64,000 nucleotides of DNA from Candidatus Binatia bacterium (GTDB lineage Bacteria; Desulfobacterota; Binatia; Bin18), in contig JAJEFA010000003.1 of assembly GCA_022820725.1 (NCBI GenBank), forward strand, positions 62,001-126,000, read 5' to 3'. The notes beneath the pieces were generated by a model that was given only the letters and a program-made list of their open reading frames with translations, did not search any database and was not told the DNA's origin. Each line of letters starts with the position of its first letter. The stretch's first letter is position 1. This document shows, piece by piece, positions 63,198 through 64,000 of this stretch. A program made the translations under genes and the position numbers.

Positions 63198-63986
63198 CTA
63201 TTTCCCGTTAAAGCGAGGCGCGCGTTTCTCCAGGAAGGCCGCAATGCCTTCTTTACCGTCATCGGTCTTGGAGCGCGCGGCAATGGACTGGGTCTCGTTT
63301 TCCATCTGGGTTTCAAGCGTTTCCGTCCAGCCGCTGTGGAGGAGCCGTTTGGCGCCCCCGAACGCGCCGGTTGCTCCCGAGGCGAGCTCGGTGGCCAGTT
63401 TTTCCGCCTCAGCCAGCAAATCCGCGTCCGGAACGACACGGTTCACAATGCCCCAGGCTTCGGCTTCCTGGGCTGACAGCAGCCGGTTGGTGACCGCCAA
63501 CTCGAAGGCCCGCTTCATGCCAACAATCCGCGGCAGGAAATAGGTTGAAGAGCCGTCCGGGGTCAGCCCGGCACGCGTATAGGCCATAGTAAATTTCGCC
63601 GACTCACCGGCAAAAACAATGTCACATGAACAGGCAAGACTCATGCCCGCTCCCGCGGCCGTGCCGTTCACCGCTCCGATCAACGGAGCGTCCATCCGAG
63701 CAAAACGGGATACGGCGCCATGCAGATAGGTGGTCACTTCCTTCATATGGGCGGGCAGTTGGTCGCCTTGGGCGGCAAAGCTTTTCAGGTCTCCACCGGC
63801 GCAGAACATACGGCCGTTGCCGGTCATGACAGCGGCTCGAATATCTACGTCCTCGTCGCATTCGAGCGACACCTGCATCAAATCACGTGCCAGATCGATA
63901 TTGAGCGCGTTCGCGGCATCCGGTCGGTCCAAGGTAATGATGGCGATATGGTCCTTTTTCTCAAATTGAAGAGCGGTATAGGTCAT
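63198..63986 (-). CDS. Enoyl-CoA hydratase/isomerase family protein
   Basis: Crotonase-fold enzyme of 262 residues. GNGRMFCAGGDLKSF (about residues 55-69) and GTAAGAGMSLACSCDIVFAG (about 108-127) form the oxyanion hole, and AGLTPDGSSTYFLPRIVG replaces the catalytic Glu region with Asp, as in some isomerases. The C-terminus is KRAPRFNGK. A GGAGG-like site precedes the ATG at 63986. Only 14 bases of the window remain after it. Confidence 0.92.
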   Translation of the reverse strand: MTYTALQFEKKDHIAIITLDRPDAANALNIDLARDLMQVSLECDEDVDIRAAVMTGNGRMFCAGGDLKSFAAQGDQLPAHMKEVTTYLHGAVSRFARMDAPLIGAVNGTAAGAGMSLACSCDIVFAGESAKFTMAYTRAGLTPDGSSTYFLPRIVGMKRAFELAVTNRLLSAQEAEAWGIVNRVVPDADLLAEAEKLATELASGATGAFGGAKRLLHSGWTETLETQMENETQSIAARSKTDDGKEGIAAFLEKRAPRFNGK

Positions 63987-64000
63987 ACGGTCCTCCGTCT

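Overview
The window is a compact, GC-rich bacterial chromosome segment. It is dominated by catabolic genes: five LLM-class flavin-dependent oxidoreductases, five acyl-CoA dehydrogenases, three enoyl-CoA hydratase/isomerase paralogues, a hydantoinase/oxoprolinase pair, an amidohydrolase, a penicillin-acylase-type hydrolase, an SDR, a nitroreductase and a GST. Outer-membrane-type lipoproteins (TPR and DUF4292/LolB-like) point to a diderm. The gene mix resembles uncultured Desulfobacterota-, Binatota- or Tectomicrobia-like bacteria, but that placement is inference and is weakly supported. Individual genes often sit in small same-strand groups separated by dispersed repeats.

Layout. 1-8.4 kb: AGCS amino-acid carrier (cut by the left edge), hyuAB, pyrE, LLM oxidoreductase, acyl-CoA dehydrogenase. 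8.6-10.75 kb: restriction-modification pair (Bpu10I-like endonuclease and DNA methyltransferase). 10.9-18 kb: bcp, LLM oxidoreductase, two adjacent acyl-CoA dehydrogenases, CAP protein, D-2-hydroxyacid dehydrogenase framed by inverted repeats, enoyl-CoA hydratase. 18-20.7 kb: LLM oxidoreductase, a catalase remnant divergent from oxyR, clan AA aspartic protease. 20.8-30.6 kb: amidohydrolase, penicillin acylase, AhpD-like protein, epimerase, LLM oxidoreductase, enoyl-CoA hydratase, a rhodanese with an in-frame UGA at its catalytic cysteine, exported and small proteins. 30.6-38 kb: CysQ-like phosphatase, deoxyhypusine synthase-like protein, NadD-like nucleotidyltransferase, lipoproteins, acyl-CoA dehydrogenase.

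38.2-43.3 kb is an accessory island with all genes on the plus strand: TcmP with its three-Cys partner, a degraded methyltransferase tail, a ThsB-like TIR protein followed by a small membrane protein, and an AAA ATPase followed by a DUF4276/TOPRIM-like protein. It is the best place in the window to look for uncharacterised defence systems. 43.4-53.7 kb is housekeeping: dprA-topA-trmFO operon, argS, a truncated alpha/beta hydrolase, a UvrD-type helicase, a TusA-like protein. 53.7-58.2 kb is again accessory: MFS remnant, MATE exporter, HigBA-type toxin-antitoxin module flanked by 68-bp direct repeats, solo PD-(D/E)XK nuclease, orphan HicB. 58.2-64 kb returns to catabolic genes.

The strongest single observation is the candidate selenocysteine rhodanese at 28355-29176. 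Its UGA replaces the active-site Cys and is followed at SECIS distance by a perfect 7-bp hairpin. Other notable points are the TIR-plus-membrane-protein pair, the HigBA insertion that duplicated the start of the MATE gene, the loss of catalase beside oxyR, and several families of dispersed palindromic repeats.
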